This document shows positions 12,099-23,579 of a stretch of DNA of 42,461 bases, in pieces. The position numbers and the translations under genes were made by a program. The notes under the pieces were generated by a model. The model was not told the origin of the DNA, made no database searches, and saw nothing but the letters and a program-made list of their open reading frames with translations. The stretch's first letter is position 1. Every line of letters starts with the position of its first letter. Source of the stretch: Xylophilus sp. ASV27 (GTDB lineage Bacteria; Pseudomonadota; Gammaproteobacteria; Burkholderiales; Burkholderiaceae_C); NCBI RefSeq assembly GCF_016428875.1, contig NZ_JAELTO010000029.1:1-42461 (forward strand), given 5' to 3'.

Positions 12099-13606
12099 GC
12101 CAGCCGCTTGTAGACGCCGCAGCCGACGAACAGGTTCTGGTCGGTCTGCGTGACGAAGGACATCTTCGTCTGCACCGCGCCCGTGACGGGGTGGGTGATG
12201 TCGTACTCGACCCAGCCCGGCCCCTGCCTCGCCTGCTGCATGATGGCGTCCAGCAATGCCTGGCCGTCGATGCCCGCAATGTCCTGCACCCGCGTGCCGA
12301 CCTTGGCCGGGTTGCCGCCGAACGCGCGGTAGCTGCCCTGCGCGTCGAGCGCGAACACGTACATGTCGCGGTCATGGAAGGGCTGGGCCGGATCGCTCAG
12401 TGTGCGCAGGAAGGCCGCCAGCGAAGGGCTGGTGCGCCGCAGTTGCAGCGCGCGCTCCACCAGCGCCACCGCCTCTTCCGCCGTGCCCTGCTGCAGCTGG
12501 AAGGCCTGCACCGCCTGCGCCAGCGTGGAGGCGCGCAGTTCCAGCCGCCGCGCCTCCGCAGCGGCCTGCTCGACCATCTGGGCGTTCTGCTGCGTGAGCT
12601 GCTCGAGCTGGCGCACGGCGGTGTTGATCTCGGCCAGGCCTTCGCTCTGCTCCGCGCTGGAGGCCGATATCTGCGTCATGCTGTCCGCCACGGCGCGAAT
12701 TCCGGGCGCGATGCCTGCCATGCGCTCACCGGCAGCACGGACCAGGCCGGTGCTGCCTTCGACCTGCGCGGTGGACGCGCCGATCAGTTGCCGGATCTCG
12801 CGCGCCGACGCGGCAGACCGCTGCGCGAGGCTGCGCACTTCGGCCGCCACCACGGCGAAGCCGCGCCCCTGCTCGCCGGCGCGCGCCGCCTCCACGGCGG
12901 CATTCAGCGCCAGGATGTTGGTCTGGAAGGCCAGCATGTCGATCACACCCACGATCTCGCCCATGCGATGGGCATCCTTGCGTATCGCCTCGATCGACGC
13001 CACCGCCTGGGCCATGGCCTGCGCGCCGGTGTCGGCCGCTTCGCGGACGGTGGTGGCATGGGTGTCGGAATGCCGGGCCGCCTGCGCGTTCTGCTGCACC
13101 GCGCCGGAGAGCTGCGCGACGCTCGCGGCCGTCTGCTCCAGGCTGGCCGCCTGCTGCTCGGTGCGTTCGGCCAGCGCGCGGTTGTCGGCCGCCAGCCTGC
13201 TGCCGGCATGGGCGACCAGCGCCGTATTGCTGCGGATGTCGGCCACCATGGACGACAGTGTGAGCACCATGCCAGACAGCGTGGCCGCCAGGGCCGCCGC
13301 TTCGTCGCGGCCCGTTACGTGGGGCTGCGCCCTCAGGTTGCCGGCGGCCGTATCCTGCATGGCGCGCGCCACCACAGCCAGATCGGCCGAGAAACCCCGG
13401 TACAGGGCGATGGCCCAATACCCGACCACGCCAGCGCCCAGCAGCGGCACTGCCCAGCGTGCCGCGTCGCCAGCGGCCGCCATGCCCGCCAGCGCGCTCG
13501 CCGCCAGCGCGCAACAGCAGATCAGGGTCAGCAGGGTCAGCTTGCCGGCCAGCCGCAACCGGCGCATCAGCCATACAGCGGGCCGGAGAGGGTCGAGTGA
13601 GCGCAT
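12095..13606 (-). CDS. Methyl-accepting chemotaxis protein with C-terminal Cache-like domain
   Basis: Chemoreceptor that controls the CheA kinase, 503 aa from the ATG at 13606 (an AGGAG lies about ten bases upstream). Two transmembrane helices (about 22-45 and 51-70) are separated by only a few residues, so there is no periplasmic sensor. A HAMP-like linker and the cytoplasmic signalling hairpin follow, with the tip [20 protein letters not shown]. After the hairpin, residues about 405-503 form a Cache-like fold ([18 protein letters not shown] ... [11 protein letters not shown]). The sensor is therefore predicted to be cytoplasmic and C-terminal. No CheB/R-binding pentapeptide is seen at the end. 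Confidence 0.88.
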   Translation of the reverse strand: MRSLDPLRPAVWLMRRLRLAGKLTLLTLICCCALAASALAGMAAAGDAARWAVPLLGAGVVGYWAIALYRGFSADLAVVARAMQDTAAGNLRAQPHVTGRDEAAALAATLSGMVLTLSSMVADIRSNTALVAHAGSRLAADNRALAERTEQQAASLEQTAASVAQLSGAVQQNAQAARHSDTHATTVREAADTGAQAMAQAVASIEAIRKDAHRMGEIVGVIDMLAFQTNILALNAAVEAARAGEQGRGFAVVAAEVRSLAQRSAASAREIRQLIGASTAQVEGSTGLVRAAGERMAGIAPGIRAVADSMTQISASSAEQSEGLAEINTAVRQLEQLTQQNAQMVEQAAAEARRLELRASTLAQAVQAFQLQQGTAEEAVALVERALQLRRTSPSLAAFLRTLSDPAQPFHDRDMYVFALDAQGSYRAFGGNPAKVGTRVQDIAGIDGQALLDAIMQQARQGPGWVEYDITHPVTGAVQTKMSFVTQTDQNLFVGCGVYKRLA

Positions 13607-13698
13607 GGCCGTGAATCTCCTTTTTGTAATGAACGGGAACCGGAGATTCTCTGCCGCAACGCCCGACATGGACCTGACAACCGGGGCCATCTCGGCCT

Positions 13699-13729
13699 GG
13701 TATTACCCGCGGACCCGCGGGCGGATACC
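13699..13729. other. Nested inverted repeat between the VOC gene and the chemoreceptor gene
   Basis: An inner stem CCCGCG / CGCGGG with loop GACC is enclosed by an outer pair GGTAT / ATACC. It lies 11 bases after the VOC stop and about 90 bases before the chemoreceptor start, both on the minus strand. It lacks a T-tract, so it may be a Rho-assisted stop or an mRNA end-stabilising hairpin. Confidence 0.45.
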
Positions 13730-13739
13730 CTGCCCGCCC

Positions 13740-14221
<482 letters not shown>

Positions 14222-14225
<4 letters not shown>

Positions 14226-14326
14226 GCTGCGCTCGCCCACGTTTCGCGCTGCTTCAGGCCGGGCTTGCGGGGATGCAAGCGCAGCGGCCCGGGCAAGAGG
14301 CTGGAGTCGGGGGCAAGGATGCTCAT
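14222..14326 (-). CDS. 34-residue ORF upstream of and overlapping the VOC gene
   Basis: Starts with ATG after a GGAA about nine bases upstream and ends in TGA, sharing TTGA with the probable TTG start of the VOC gene. The peptide ([20 protein letters not shown]...) is Pro/Leu/Arg-rich and resembles nothing I know. Its likely role is translational coupling of the weak TTG start. A frameshift that split a longer VOC N-terminus is the other explanation. Confidence 0.4.
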
Positions 14327-14344
14327 GGATTCGATTCCGGCGTG

Positions 14345-14770
14345 TCAGGCGCGCGGGTAGAGCAGCATCTGCGTGCAGCGGAACAGCACCAGGGTCTTGC
14401 CCGTTTCGCGGTGCGTGATGGTGGCATCCCACACCTGGGTGCTGCCGCCCAGGTGCACCGGGCGCGCCACGCATTGCACGCTACCTTCGCGGGCGGTGGA
14501 CAGGTGGTTGGACTTGAGTTCGATGGTGGTGAACCCCTGCGCGCCGTCGGGCAGGTGCACGCGGCAGCCGTAGCCGCAGGTGGTGTCGGCCAGCGTCACC
14601 AGGCTGCCGGCATGCAGGAAGCCGTTGGGCGCCATCAGGTGCGGCTCGACGCTCATCCCGGTGCGGATCTCGCCCCGCTGCACCGACAGCACCTGGATGC
14701 CCAGGTGCCCAGGCAGCATGCCCTGGCCGGCGCGGTTCAGGGCCTCGACGGTGTTGCGCTCCTCGGTCAT
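14345..14770 (-). CDS. PaaI-family hotdog-fold thioesterase
   Basis: Probable acyl-CoA thioesterase, 141 aa. The family signature NGFLHAGS (49-56) precedes LADTTCGYG, in which Asp62 is the expected catalytic acid. The C-terminal strands ([18 protein letters not shown]) are typical of the fold. It lies 121 bp after the carboxylase alpha gene and 18 bp before the small ORF, on the same strand, so it may hydrolyse an acyl-CoA of the same pathway or recycle CoA. The substrate is not evident. I see nothing in the 121-bp gap. Confidence 0.85.
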   Translation of the reverse strand: MTEERNTVEALNRAGQGMLPGHLGIQVLSVQRGEIRTGMSVEPHLMAPNGFLHAGSLVTLADTTCGYGCRVHLPDGAQGFTTIELKSNHLSTAREGSVQCVARPVHLGGSTQVWDATITHRETGKTLVLFRCTQMLLYPRA

Positions 14771-14891
14771 CGCGCTGCTCCAGCGTGCCGGCGGCTTCGG
14801 GCAGCGCGCGCGCCCGCTCGATGGGCGCGCCCTCGCACTGCGATGGGATGGGGTCGTGGTTCGACGCGCATGGGGCTCCTTTGTTGACGGC

Positions 14892-16919
<2,028 letters not shown>

Positions 16920-17084
16920 GACCTTTGGCCTCGATTCACGTGGGCCGCGAACCCGCACTACCGCGCAACGTGGGACCCCGCAAAGCCGAGATGCTCCGGC
17001 CGCATCGATGCGGTGCGCGGCAAGCCGGCGCAGGCTCCCACGCCAGAGCCTCCACGGCCAGCGCCGAGCCGGTGACGTCCCTTG

Positions 17085-18617
<1,533 letters not shown>

Positions 18618-18650
18618 GGGGAAGGATCTCCGTGGTGGCGGTGCGGCCTT

Positions 18651-18716
18651 GCTATTCATTCAATAGCACAATACCCAGATGCAACCTGGGATTCGAGCAT
18701 TTTTCTTGCTGAAAAT
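18651..18716 (+). repeat. GCTAT..ATAGC element, copy B
   Basis: Head GCTATTCATTCAATAGC, then a second hairpin CCCAG / CTGGG around GATGCAAC-like bases, then GAGCATTTTTC and CTGAAAA. It lies between the carboxylase beta start and the toxin stop. The second hairpin is shared with copy C (GCCCAG / CTGGGC), so copies B and C keep paired bases while their sequence differs. Confidence 0.6.
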
Positions 18717-18729
18717 GGCCAAGGGCGGC

Positions 18730-19146
18730 TCACAGGATGTCGAAGCCGCGCCCCTCGGGCAGCCGGTAGCGGGAGAAGCCGCGCACATCCACGGTGAAGA
18801 TCTGCGTCACGCCCGACTCGCAGGCCAGCCAGTACAGCGAGGCATCGGCCAGGTCCATTTCCGCGCGCGGCTGCCGGGCGTACTGCGCCATCCATCCGCA
18901 CATCTCGGGCAGGTCGGCGGCGTCGAAGGGATAGACCAGGACGGCGCCCGCGGCGATCCACTGCAACAGCGCCAGGCGGTGGCGCGGCCCGAGCAGATGG
19001 CCGGCTTCCGTCACGCAGGGCCAGGTGGTGTGCAGTTGCACCGGCACCTCCGGCTCCAGGATGAGCTGCCGGAAATGTCCATGGAAGCGGTCGCCCGCAT
19101 GGAACAGCGCCACCAGCGGGCCGGCGTCGAGCAGGCAGACCTTCAA
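18730..19146 (-). CDS. PIN-domain ribonuclease toxin (VapC-like)
   Basis: Putative Mg-dependent RNase toxin of a type II toxin-antitoxin pair, 138 aa. The acidic residues of the PIN active site can be placed at Asp7 (LLDAGPLVAL), Glu47 (VTEAGHLL), Asp98/Asp101 (MDLADASL) and Asp120 (TVDVRGFSRYR). The ATG at 19146 overlaps the antitoxin stop by four bases (ATGA), so antitoxin is made first and translation is coupled. Confidence 0.85.
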   Translation of the reverse strand: MKVCLLDAGPLVALFHAGDRFHGHFRQLILEPEVPVQLHTTWPCVTEAGHLLGPRHRLALLQWIAAGAVLVYPFDAADLPEMCGWMAQYARQPRAEMDLADASLYWLACESGVTQIFTVDVRGFSRYRLPEGRGFDIL

Positions 19147-19460
19147 TCGGGCTTCCCGGGCCGGGCCGCGCGCTGCGCCAGATGCGCCGCGTACTCGTCC
19201 TGCTGCTGCGCGTAGCTCTCGCGCAGGCTCTGGCGCAGGGCCGATCGGTGGGGCGGCAGGTCTTCGTCAGGCGCGCCCTCGCCCACCGCTTGGTGCGCAG
19301 CCTTTTCCATGACCTGGTGGTAGAGCGCCGCCGGATTCTTGCGGCCCAGGGCGCGCTCCACCGCCTCCACGATGAACTGCGACTTGGTCACGCCCTGCCG
19401 GCGGGCGGCCAGCTCCAGCTCCTTTTCCAGCAAGGGGTCCATCCGCACCGATACCGCCAT
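19143..19460 (-). CDS. Ribbon-helix-helix antitoxin of the PIN pair
   Basis: 105 aa. The N-terminal 40 residues (VSVRMDPLLEKELELAARRQ ... SQFIVEAVERAL) form a strand followed by two helices, as in ribbon-helix-helix DNA-binding proteins. The rest is polar and Gln/Ala-rich and should wrap the toxin. It is expected to repress its own operon together with the toxin. A tandem 8-bp repeat just upstream is the likely operator. Confidence 0.8.
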   Translation of the reverse strand: MAVSVRMDPLLEKELELAARRQGVTKSQFIVEAVERALGRKNPAALYHQVMEKAAHQAVGEGAPDEDLPPHRSALRQSLRESYAQQQDEYAAHLAQRAARPGKPD

Positions 19461-19476
19461 GATGCGTCTCCGTTGA

Positions 19477-19492
19477 ATTACGGTATTACTGT
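19477..19492 (-). promoter_or_regulatory. Tandem 8-bp repeat, candidate antitoxin operator
   Basis: ATTACGGT and ATTACTGT follow each other directly, 17 bases before the antitoxin ATG. Ribbon-helix-helix dimers usually bind short tandem or inverted repeats of this length. A TAATAC hexamer on the minus strand inside the repeat could serve as a -10 box. Confidence 0.45.
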
Positions 19493-19576
19493 ATCAATTT
19501 GGCATATGGCCGGTGTTCGACGGCTGGCGGATCCGCTCCAGGGAGTTCCGGGATGCAGGTTGCGACTCGGCCTTTT

Positions 19577-19640
19577 GCTACACTATTTATAGCTAATAGC
19601 CCAGAATCTACCTGGGCTTCAGGCACTTTCCTTCAAGAAA
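19577..19640 (+). repeat. GCTA..ATAGC element, copy C, overlapping an M81 gene end
   Basis: Head GCTACACTATTTATAGCT, then AATAGCCCAG, hairpin partner CTGGGCTT, then AGGCACTTTCCTTCAAGAAA. Its last eight bases (19633-19640) overlap the end of the M81 peptidase gene and provide its TGA stop (19635-19633). Confidence 0.65.
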
Positions 19641-21096
19641 TCGTCAACGCGCCGGCGTCGAGCGGCCACTTCGGGCCGCGCACCTTGCGGTAGCGCAGGG
19701 TGCGGAGGTCCAGCGTCACGGAGCCGGGCGCGCCGGCATAGATCACCTGCCGGGCCACCTGGGAGAACGAGTCGTAGAAGTGCTGTGACGACTTCACCAC
19801 GACGATCTTGCGCGCCGCCAGATCGCAGCCCAGTTGCGTGAAAAGGTCGGTTCCCATGGCCTGGTTGCGCAGCGTGACCAGCACGATCCCGATGCCGCCG
19901 GCCTCGACCAGCGCGCAGTCGCCCATGGGCACGGGCGTGTTCGCCAGGCCGGTCATCACCAGGTCGTGCCGGAGCGCCTTCACCGTGCATTCGAGGTCGA
20001 GCGGATCGCCCGAGAGCGGGCTGATCTTTCCGCCGATGCGCATGGGCAGCCTCGCGCCCACGCCGGCGTCGAAGGCGATGCGCACCGCGACCGGGTCCCA
20101 CATCGGGCCGAGCGCCGCATTGCCGATGCCGCGCTCGAGCATGCGGCGCAGGATGAAGGTGGAGTCGCTCGCCGAGCCGCCGCCGGGGTTGTCGGCCGCG
20201 TCGGCCAGCACCACCGGGCCGCCGTCGAAGGCCAGCGCCTCGTCGAGGGCGGCGTCGATGCCGGGGTAGCGCACCGTGAGGCCCTCGCGCAGGCCGATCA
20301 GCTCATCGGCCAGTTGGCGCGCGAGCGCCTGGGCCTGCGCGGCGTCGCCATCGGTATAGACCAGCACCTTGGTGCCCATGTCGGCCACGTCGCCCCACGG
20401 GAAGCCGTGCGCGATCGAGATCGACAGCACGCCGTCGCGGCCTTCGAGCGACTGGATGCGGTCGACAAAACCGCGCCCCGGTTCGCGCGAGGTATGGACG
20501 GTGACGATCATCTCGCAGTCCACCACGGCGGCCGCCGGCCTGACGCGGCCCTCGACCATCGCGGCGCACAGGTCGACCAGTTCCAGGCCGCGCTCCAGCA
20601 CGTCGGTGTGCGGGTACTCCTTGCAGGCGACCATCAGGTCGGCAAGGGCCACCATGTCCGGCGTCAGGTGGCAGTGGGGGTCGAGTTCCACGCCGATCAC
20701 CACGTCCGCGCCGGTGATGCCGCGCACGCGCGCCAGCAGGTCGCCTTCGCAGTCGTCATAGCCGTCGGCCACCATCGCACCGTGCAGGCCGAGCAGCACC
20801 ATGTCCACCGGCAGCGCGGCGCGCAGGTCGGCCAGCAGTTCTTCGCGCAGCGTCTCGTAGGCATGGCGCGTGGTGGCGCCGCCGGGCTGCGCGCCGGCCA
20901 CCACGCCCTCGAACAATTGCCAGCCGCGCTCGGCCCCCCGCAGGCGCGCGGCCCACAACGGACCGGCATAGAGGGTCATCCGGTCGGGGTGCTGCCCGGC
21001 CGGGTAGTAGCCGAACTCCCTGAACGAAGACAGGCCCGTCGGCATCGGGGCAAAGGTGTTGGTTTCGACCGCCAGGGTGGCGCTGAAGACTCGCAT
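19633..21096 (-). CDS. M81-family metallopeptidase (MlrC-like), stand-alone
   Basis: Zinc peptidase of the family of MlrC, which completes microcystin and linearised peptide breakdown. It has 487 aa from the ATG at 21096 (MRVFSATLAVETNTFAPM). Motifs: LHGAMVADGYDDCEGDLL, the metal-binding ELDPHCHLTPD (DLHxH in most members, here DPHCH), CKEYPHTD and DNPGGGSASDSTF. No signal peptide, so cytoplasmic. It starts eight bases after tonB and is the last gene of the 13.7-kb operon. It is a paralogue of the N-terminal domain of the fusion protein upstream. The last codons overlap repeat copy C. Confidence 0.88.
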   Translation of the reverse strand: MRVFSATLAVETNTFAPMPTGLSSFREFGYYPAGQHPDRMTLYAGPLWAARLRGAERGWQLFEGVVAGAQPGGATTRHAYETLREELLADLRAALPVDMVLLGLHGAMVADGYDDCEGDLLARVRGITGADVVIGVELDPHCHLTPDMVALADLMVACKEYPHTDVLERGLELVDLCAAMVEGRVRPAAAVVDCEMIVTVHTSREPGRGFVDRIQSLEGRDGVLSISIAHGFPWGDVADMGTKVLVYTDGDAAQAQALARQLADELIGLREGLTVRYPGIDAALDEALAFDGGPVVLADAADNPGGGSASDSTFILRRMLERGIGNAALGPMWDPVAVRIAFDAGVGARLPMRIGGKISPLSGDPLDLECTVKALRHDLVMTGLANTPVPMGDCALVEAGGIGIVLVTLRNQAMGTDLFTQLGCDLAARKIVVVKSSQHFYDSFSQVARQVIYAGAPGSVTLDLRTLRYRKVRGPKWPLDAGALTIS

Positions 21097-21104
21097 GGAT
21101 CGCC

Positions 21105-21767
21105 CTAATTGAACTTGAAGATGAACTCCTGCGTGGCCAGGATTTCGGCATCGCCCGTGGTCTGGCATTCGTAGCGCATCACCGCCGCGCGCACCGCCGC
21201 CTGGTAGACGCGCGGCCCCGAGACGAAGCGCACGTCCGTCACGTGGTTGCCCTTGATGCGCACCTCGACCACGACCACGCCGCTGATGCCTTCGTCCAGC
21301 GCCTTGCGCGGCATTTCGGGACGCACCTGCTTCGGGCAGGCCACCGCAATGTCGGTGGAAGCCGCCCGCTGCGGCGCGGGCGGCGTGGGCGGGGCCGCGG
21401 GCGCCGGTGGCGCCGCGGGCGGCGGCGCCACCGGCTCGGTGCTCTGCACCGCCGTGATCGCAGGCGCCGTGCTCTCGGGCGGTGCCACCGCGGGCGGCGG
21501 CACGTAGGCCGGGCGTGGCGGCGGCGGTGTCCGGGGCGCCTCCTGCCGGACGATTTTCTTCGGCGGCGGCGGCGGTGGAGGGGGCGGCGGCGGCAGCTTG
21601 ACCTCGGTGATGATGGTGGCATCCATCGGCTTCCTGGTCAGCTCGATCGTCTGGCGTGCCAGGCCCGACACCAGCGCATACCCGATCAGGACGTGGAACA
21701 GCACCATCAGCCCGATGCCGACCGGGCCGAAGCGGGACTTGGGGTCGAAATCCTTGGAGCGGCTCAT
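21105..21767 (-). CDS. tonB: TonB-family energy transducer
   Basis: Couples the ExbBD proton motor to outer-membrane receptors. It has 220 aa from the ATG at 21767, which overlaps the exbD stop (ATGA). One N-terminal membrane anchor lies at about 14-36 (VGIGLMVLFHVLIGYALVSG). Next come eleven consecutive prolines and a Pro/Ala-rich spacer of about 90 residues, then a C-terminal TonB domain (ARGVVVVEVRIKG-like strand, here GISGVVVVEVRIKGNHVTDV). Being embedded in this operon suggests it serves the receptor encoded upstream. Confidence 0.92.
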   Translation of the reverse strand: MSRSKDFDPKSRFGPVGIGLMVLFHVLIGYALVSGLARQTIELTRKPMDATIITEVKLPPPPPPPPPPPKKIVRQEAPRTPPPPRPAYVPPPAVAPPESTAPAITAVQSTEPVAPPPAAPPAPAAPPTPPAPQRAASTDIAVACPKQVRPEMPRKALDEGISGVVVVEVRIKGNHVTDVRFVSGPRVYQAAVRAAVMRYECQTTGDAEILATQEFIFKFN

Positions 21768-22198
21768 GGTACGAACTGCTCCGAACCCACGATGCCCAGC
21801 TTGTTCAGGCCCGCGCGCTGCGCCGAGGCCATGACACCGGCCACGATGTCGTACCTGGCGCGCTTGTCGGGCCGCAGATGCACCTCGGGCTGCACCGCCT
21901 GCCTGGCAAGCTGCTCGAAGCGCCGTTCGACTTCCGGCAGATCGGCCACCGGTTCGCCGTTCCACAGCATGGTGCTGCGCTCATCGACGTCGATGCGCAG
22001 CACCTCGGGCTTGATGTCGCTCGGCGGCGGGTTGCCGTGGGGCATGTTCAGGTTGACCGCGTGCAGCTGGATCGGAATGGTGATGATCAGCATGATCAGC
22101 AGCACCAGCATCACGTCGATCAGCGGCGTGGTGTTGATGTCCATCATCGGCTCGTCGGGCGGCGCGCTGGCGCGGCGCCCCTGCTTTTGTTTTCGCAT
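21764..22198 (-). CDS. exbD: ExbD/TolR-family proton-channel subunit (second copy)
   Basis: 144 aa. A short basic cytoplasmic N-terminus (MRKQKQGRRA) precedes one transmembrane helix, NTTPLIDVMLVLLIMLIIT, with the proton-relay Asp28. A periplasmic domain with the final GIVGSEQFVP follows. It differs clearly from the other ExbD upstream, so the pair is not a recent duplication. Overlaps tonB by four bases. Confidence 0.9.
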   Translation of the reverse strand: MRKQKQGRRASAPPDEPMMDINTTPLIDVMLVLLIMLIITIPIQLHAVNLNMPHGNPPPSDIKPEVLRIDVDERSTMLWNGEPVADLPEVERRFEQLARQAVQPEVHLRPDKRARYDIVAGVMASAQRAGLNKLGIVGSEQFVP

Positions 22199-22247
22199 CG
22201 CTGTTTCTTTCAGTTGGCCATGGCGCGGCGCGAAGCCTGGGGGTGTT

Positions 22248-22676
22248 TCACAACCGCGCGGGCGGCTCGGTGATGAAGCCCACCTTGACGATGCCCGCGG
22301 CCTGGCAGGCATAGATGATCCGGCCCACCGGCTCGTAGTCGGACTGCCAGTCGCCGCGGATGTGCACCTCGGGCTGCGGCGTCTGGGCGGCCACCTTCCT
22401 GAGCCGGTCCACGAGGCTGCTCACATCGCGCACGGGAGTGTCGTACCAGTAGATGCGGCCCGCCGCATCGACCGACAGCACCAGCGTCTCCGGCTTGCTT
22501 TCCCGCACCTCGTTGCGCTGCTTGGGCACTTGCACCGGGACCGAGTAATTGACGACCGGAATGGTGATGAGGAAGATGATCAGCAGCACCAGCATCACAT
22601 CCACCAGGGGCGTGGTGTTGATGGCGGCGATGGCCTGGTCCTCTTCACCCCCGGCCGATGGAATGTTCATTGCCAT
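22248..22676 (-). CDS. exbD: ExbD/TolR-family proton-channel subunit (first copy)
   Basis: 142 aa, or 140 from the second ATG at 22670. The N-terminus is acidic (GGEEDQ) in contrast to the basic one of the other copy. The helix INTTPLVDVMLVLLIIFLIT holds the channel Asp26, and a periplasmic domain ends in KVGFITEPPARL. It lies 34 bp after exbB. Two ExbD proteins with one ExbB and one TonB is the arrangement known from Xanthomonas-type systems. Confidence 0.92.
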   Translation of the reverse strand: MAMNIPSAGGEEDQAIAAINTTPLVDVMLVLLIIFLITIPVVNYSVPVQVPKQRNEVRESKPETLVLSVDAAGRIYWYDTPVRDVSSLVDRLRKVAAQTPQPEVHIRGDWQSDYEPVGRIIYACQAAGIVKVGFITEPPARL

Positions 22677-22710
22677 GGTGCGCCTTGGGCAGTGTGCGGT
22701 GGCAAGGGAC

Positions 22711-23550
22711 TCAGGCCGTGGCGCTGCCGGCCAGGATCACCGAGTGCAGCTCGCCGCTGAACTCGCGCACGTCGTCCATCACGGCGACGTTGCGGCGCAG
22801 AAGCCAGTTGTAGCCCAGCACCGCCGGCACCGCCACGGCCAGGCCGATGGCGGTCATGATCAGCGCCTCGCCCACCGGGCCTGCCACCTTGTCGATGGAT
22901 GCCTGGCCGGCCACGCCGATGGCGGTGAGCGCATGGTAGATGCCCCATACCGTGCCGAACAGCCCGACGAACGGCGAGGTGGAGCCCACCGTGGCCAGCA
23001 GCGACATGCCGTTGCTCAGGCGCCGCTGCACGCGCTCGGTGGCCCGGTGGATGCAAAGGTCCACGAAGTCGGCAAAGTCCACCTTGCCGCGCAGGCCGAC
23101 GTGCTTCTCCGTGGCGTGCACGCCGGCATCGGCGATGAAGCGGAAGGGGCTGCCTTCGGCCAGCTTCGCCGTGCCGGCCTGGACACTGCTGGCGCTCCAG
23201 AACGCATCGTCCACCTGCCTGGCCTGCCGGCCCATGCGGCTCTGCTCGAGCAGCTTGATGACGATGACGTACCAGCTGGACATCGACATGATCACCAGGA
23301 TGGCGAGCACCGCCTTGGTCACCGCATCGCTCTGCGCCCAGAGCGCGCCGATGCCGTAGGGGCTGTCGGCATTGGCGCTCGCATGCTGCGCCGGTGCCGG
23401 CGCGTCCGCGGGTGCCGCTGCAGCCGTGCCCACGGTGGCCGGCGCCGCGTCGTTCCGGGCGTGGGCCGCGGGCAGTGCCCCCAGCAGGCATACCGCCAGG
23501 ATTGCCGCAGCGGCCGGCGCCAGCAGTCTTGCGAAAAGCGTTTTCATCAT
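22711..23550 (-). CDS. exbB: ExbB/TolQ-family proton-channel subunit
   Basis: 279 aa from the ATG at 23550, six bases after GGAG. A cleavable-looking signal (about 1-31, LLGALPAAHA) and an Ala/Pro-rich periplasmic stretch precede three transmembrane helices (about 78-98, 185-208 and 228-250), as in the longer ExbB proteins. The TolQ/ExbB signature SLLATVGSTSPFVGLFGTVW is at 183-202, and GEALIMTAIGLAVAVPAV forms the last helix. It starts 29 bp after the M81-hydrolase fusion gene. Confidence 0.93.
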   Translation of the reverse strand: MMKTLFARLLAPAAAAILAVCLLGALPAAHARNDAAPATVGTAAAAPADAPAPAQHASANADSPYGIGALWAQSDAVTKAVLAILVIMSMSSWYVIVIKLLEQSRMGRQARQVDDAFWSASSVQAGTAKLAEGSPFRFIADAGVHATEKHVGLRGKVDFADFVDLCIHRATERVQRRLSNGMSLLATVGSTSPFVGLFGTVWGIYHALTAIGVAGQASIDKVAGPVGEALIMTAIGLAVAVPAVLGYNWLLRRNVAVMDDVREFSGELHSVILAGSATA

Positions 23551-23579
23551 GGGTTTCTCCGGGGAAATGAAAAGATGCA

